DNA of 7,575 nt from contig DRHD01000198.1 in NCBI GenBank assembly GCA_011049795.1, forward strand, positions 1 through 7,575, read 5' to 3'. This document shows, one piece after another, positions 5,616 through 7,575 of this stretch. Numbering within the stretch: the stretch's first letter is position 1; the number at the start of each line of letters is the position of its first letter. This DNA comes from Porticoccus sp. GTDB lineage: Bacteria; Pseudomonadota; Gammaproteobacteria; Pseudomonadales; Porticoccaceae. The notes under the pieces were generated by a model. That model searched no databases. It saw nothing but the letters and a program-made list of their open reading frames with translations, and was not told where the DNA came from. A program made the position numbers and the translations under genes.

Positions 5616-7575
5616 ATGAAAAGAAAACTAGTCGTCATTGGTAATGGGATGGCAGGCATGAGGACCGTCGAAGAGCTTCTGAAAATCGCGCCTGAAAAAT
5701 ACGACATCACAGTTTTCGGTGAGGAGCCTTACGGCAACTACAATCGCATCATGCTTTCTCCGGTATTGACCGGAGAAAAAACCATTAAAGAAATTATGAT
5801 CAATGACATAAACTGGTATGAAGAGAACGATATTACACTTCATGCCGGCGCGGAAAAAACCGTTGTAGAAATTGATCGCCGCAACAAAAAGGTGGTCACG
5901 AAAGACGGAACAGAGGCCAGTTACGACAGGTTACTACTGGCTACCGGTTCCAACCCGTTTATTATTCCTCTACCTGGCCATGACCTTAAGGGCGTCACTG
6001 CATTCCGGGATATCGGTGATGTGGATACCATGCTAGCGGCCGCAAAGGAGAAGAAAAATGCCGTCATTATCGGCGCGGGGCTGTTAGGTCTCGAAGCTGC
6101 GAATGGCTTGATGGCACAAGGTATGGACGTTGTCGTCATCCATGATATTGATGTGTTGATGAATCGGCAACTGGACCAACCCGCTGCAAAATTGCTCTTA
6201 TCATCACTACAGGAGCGCGGCCTGACCTTTAAAATGGCTGCAGCCACGAAAGAAATTCACGGAAATGATAAAGGTAATGTTGTAGCAGTCTCTTTTGAAG
6301 ACGGTGACAAACTACCTGCTGATCTGGTGGTCATGGCAGTGGGGGTTCGGCCAAACATTGCACTTGCTGAAAAAGCCGGATTACAGTGCAACAGAGGAGC
6401 TCTTGTCGATGACACCATGCAAACCTTTGACCCCTGCATCTACGCTGTCGGCGAATGTATTGAACACCGAGGCAATACCTTTGGGTTGGTCGCCCCATTA
6501 TTTGAGCAGGCAAAAGTCTGTGCAAACCATTTAGCGGAATTTGGTATTGCCAAATATTTCAATTCAGCTACCGCCACTAAATTAAAAGTTACCGGTATCG
6601 ATTTGTTCTCTGCGGGTGATTTTATCAGTGACGAACATTCTGAAGATATTGTGTTTCAGGATCCCCATAGTGGCGTTTACAAGAAGGTTGTCATCGAAGA
6701 CAACAAAATCAGAGGCGCAGTGCTTTACGGCGATACCATGGATGGGTCCTGGTATTTCCAAATGATGAAAGACGGTACCGATGTTTCCGAGATTCGTGAC
6801 CGCTTACTGTTTGGCCAGGCCCACTTGGGCAACTCGGGCACAGAGGGTGCAAGTGCGGTGGCCAATTTGCCAGACCATGCAGAGATTTGCGGTTGTAATG
6901 GCGTTTATAAAGGAGACATAGTCAAGGCAATCGCCGCAGATAATCTCTTCACACTGGACGACGTGCGTGATGCAACGAAAGCCTCTGCATCCTGTGGTTC
7001 TTGTACCGGTCTGGTGGAGCAACTGATTTCAGAAACTCTGGGTGGAGACTACAACGAATCTGAAAAACGTAAATCAATCTGTCGCTGTACCGAATACAGC
7101 CACGACGAAATCCGTGCAGTTATTCCCGAGGAAAATCTTAAAACCATCCACGCAGTAACCGAATTCCTAAAATTTTCCAATCCAGATGGCTGCCACGTTT
7201 GCCGTCCAGCGATTAACTACTACTTGTTGGCCCAGTGGCCAGGTGAATATAAAGACGATTCAAGATCGCGTTTCACCAACGAACGCATGCACGCCAACAT
7301 CCAAAAAGATAACACCTACAGCGTGGTACCGCGTATGTGGGGTGGCCTAACGACACCGAAGGAGTTGCGAGCTATTGCTGATGCCGCTGAAAAATATAAC
7401 GTGCCGACCGTGAAAGTGACGGGGGGTCAACGCATCGACTTACTGGGGGTCAAGAAAGAAGACTTACCCAAGATCTGGAAAGATCTCAACGATGCGGGCA
7501 TGGTTTCCGGTCATGCCTACGGTAAATCACTGCGCACCGTCAAAACATGCGTGGGCTCCAAACACTGCCGTTTTG
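5616..7575 (+). CDS. nirB: NADH-dependent assimilatory-type nitrite reductase, large subunit (partial at right edge)
   Basis: NirB reduces nitrite to ammonium in the cytoplasm with NAD(P)H, using FAD, Fe-S clusters and siroheme; it normally pairs with a small NirD subunit. The frame opens at ATG 5616 (GGGG at 5606-5609 upstream) and stays open to the edge, 653 of roughly 800-850 codons. Domains in order: FAD Rossmann GNGMAG (9-14), ATGS (109-112), NAD(P) motif GAGLLG (153-158), FAD-closing YAVGEC (276-281); a BFD-like [2Fe-2S] domain with Cys 425, 427, 460, 463; a second CxC/CxxC set, Cys 489, 491, 526, 529; a sulfite/nitrite reductase ferredoxin-like half-domain from ~557 (ANIQKDNTYSVVPR); and the start of the siroheme/4Fe-4S domain with the first Cys pair C645-x5-C651. 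The remaining two cluster cysteines, and any nirD or nasA, lie beyond the window. The complete second Cys set resembles Bacillus NasD more than E. coli NirB. A sigma-54 promoter lies upstream. No frameshift was seen. Confidence 0.96.
   Translation, partial: MKRKLVVIGNGMAGMRTVEELLKIAPEKYDITVFGEEPYGNYNRIMLSPVLTGEKTIKEIMINDINWYEENDITLHAGAEKTVVEIDRRNKKVVTKDGTEASYDRLLLATGSNPFIIPLPGHDLKGVTAFRDIGDVDTMLAAAKEKKNAVIIGAGLLGLEAANGLMAQGMDVVVIHDIDVLMNRQLDQPAAKLLLSSLQERGLTFKMAAATKEIHGNDKGNVVAVSFEDGDKLPADLVVMAVGVRPNIALAEKAGLQCNRGALVDDTMQTFDPCIYAVGECIEHRGNTFGLVAPLFEQAKVCANHLAEFGIAKYFNSATATKLKVTGIDLFSAGDFISDEHSEDIVFQDPHSGVYKKVVIEDNKIRGAVLYGDTMDGSWYFQMMKDGTDVSEIRDRLLFGQAHLGNSGTEGASAVANLPDHAEICGCNGVYKGDIVKAIAADNLFTLDDVRDATKASASCGSCTGLVEQLISETLGGDYNESEKRKSICRCTEYSHDEIRAVIPEENLKTIHAVTEFLKFSNPDGCHVCRPAINYYLLAQWPGEYKDDSRSRFTNERMHANIQKDNTYSVVPRMWGGLTTPKELRAIADAAEKYNVPTVKVTGGQRIDLLGVKKEDLPKIWKDLNDAGMVSGHAYGKSLRTVKTCVGSKHCRF

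Noticed and set aside
5921..6439. Minus-strand and alternative-frame ORFs inside nirB (also 5628-5843, 6295-6534, 6331-6525, 6804-7022)
   Set aside because: They are shadows of the continuous nirB frame, which carries all expected motifs.

Overview
The window looks like a piece of a Gammaproteobacterial chromosome, probably from a free-living or marine species. This rests on an OmpW-type outer-membrane porin, a BarA-like soluble hybrid histidine kinase, an IS4-family transposase relic, a sigma-54 promoter in front of an assimilatory-type nitrite reductase gene, and moderate GC content. The species is inferred loosely and cannot be named from this sequence.

Layout: (1) positions 1-365 hold the 3' part of a SCO1/SenC-type copper chaperone gene, cut by the left edge. 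(2) 366-838 is a non-coding stretch with a strong 15-bp stem-loop at 590-623, leading into an OmpW-family gene (839-1516, with an in-frame upstream start possible at 743). The OmpW gene is closed by a textbook terminator at 1543-1572. (3) 1574-1947, minus strand, is a decayed IS4-family transposase with an internal deletion, substitutions of key residues and a truncated end. (4) 1948-2280 carries a possible 40-residue small ORF with a good ribosome binding site, followed in another frame by more open sequence, so it may be a frameshifted small gene. (5) 2281-4266 encodes a 661-residue PAS-PAS-HisKA-HATPase-REC hybrid sensor kinase. (6) 4267-5523 is about 1.25 kb without a convincing gene. It contains a 14-bp tandem duplication, paired 12-bp-spaced repeats, several hairpins and upstream inverted repeats. 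(7) 5524-5539 is a -24/-12 (sigma-54) promoter feeding nirB (5616 to the right edge, 653 codons present), the large subunit of NADH-dependent nitrite reductase.

The genes do not form one operon. All intact genes point rightward, but they are separated by long spacers, by a terminator after ompW and by the IS relic. The clearest regulatory unit is the sigma-54 promoter plus nirB, which suggests nitrogen-limitation (NtrC-type) control of nitrite assimilation. No defence system, CRISPR array, tRNA or rRNA was recognised. I found no convincing new multi-gene system. The least explained parts are the small ORF before the kinase and the repeat-rich spacer before nirB.
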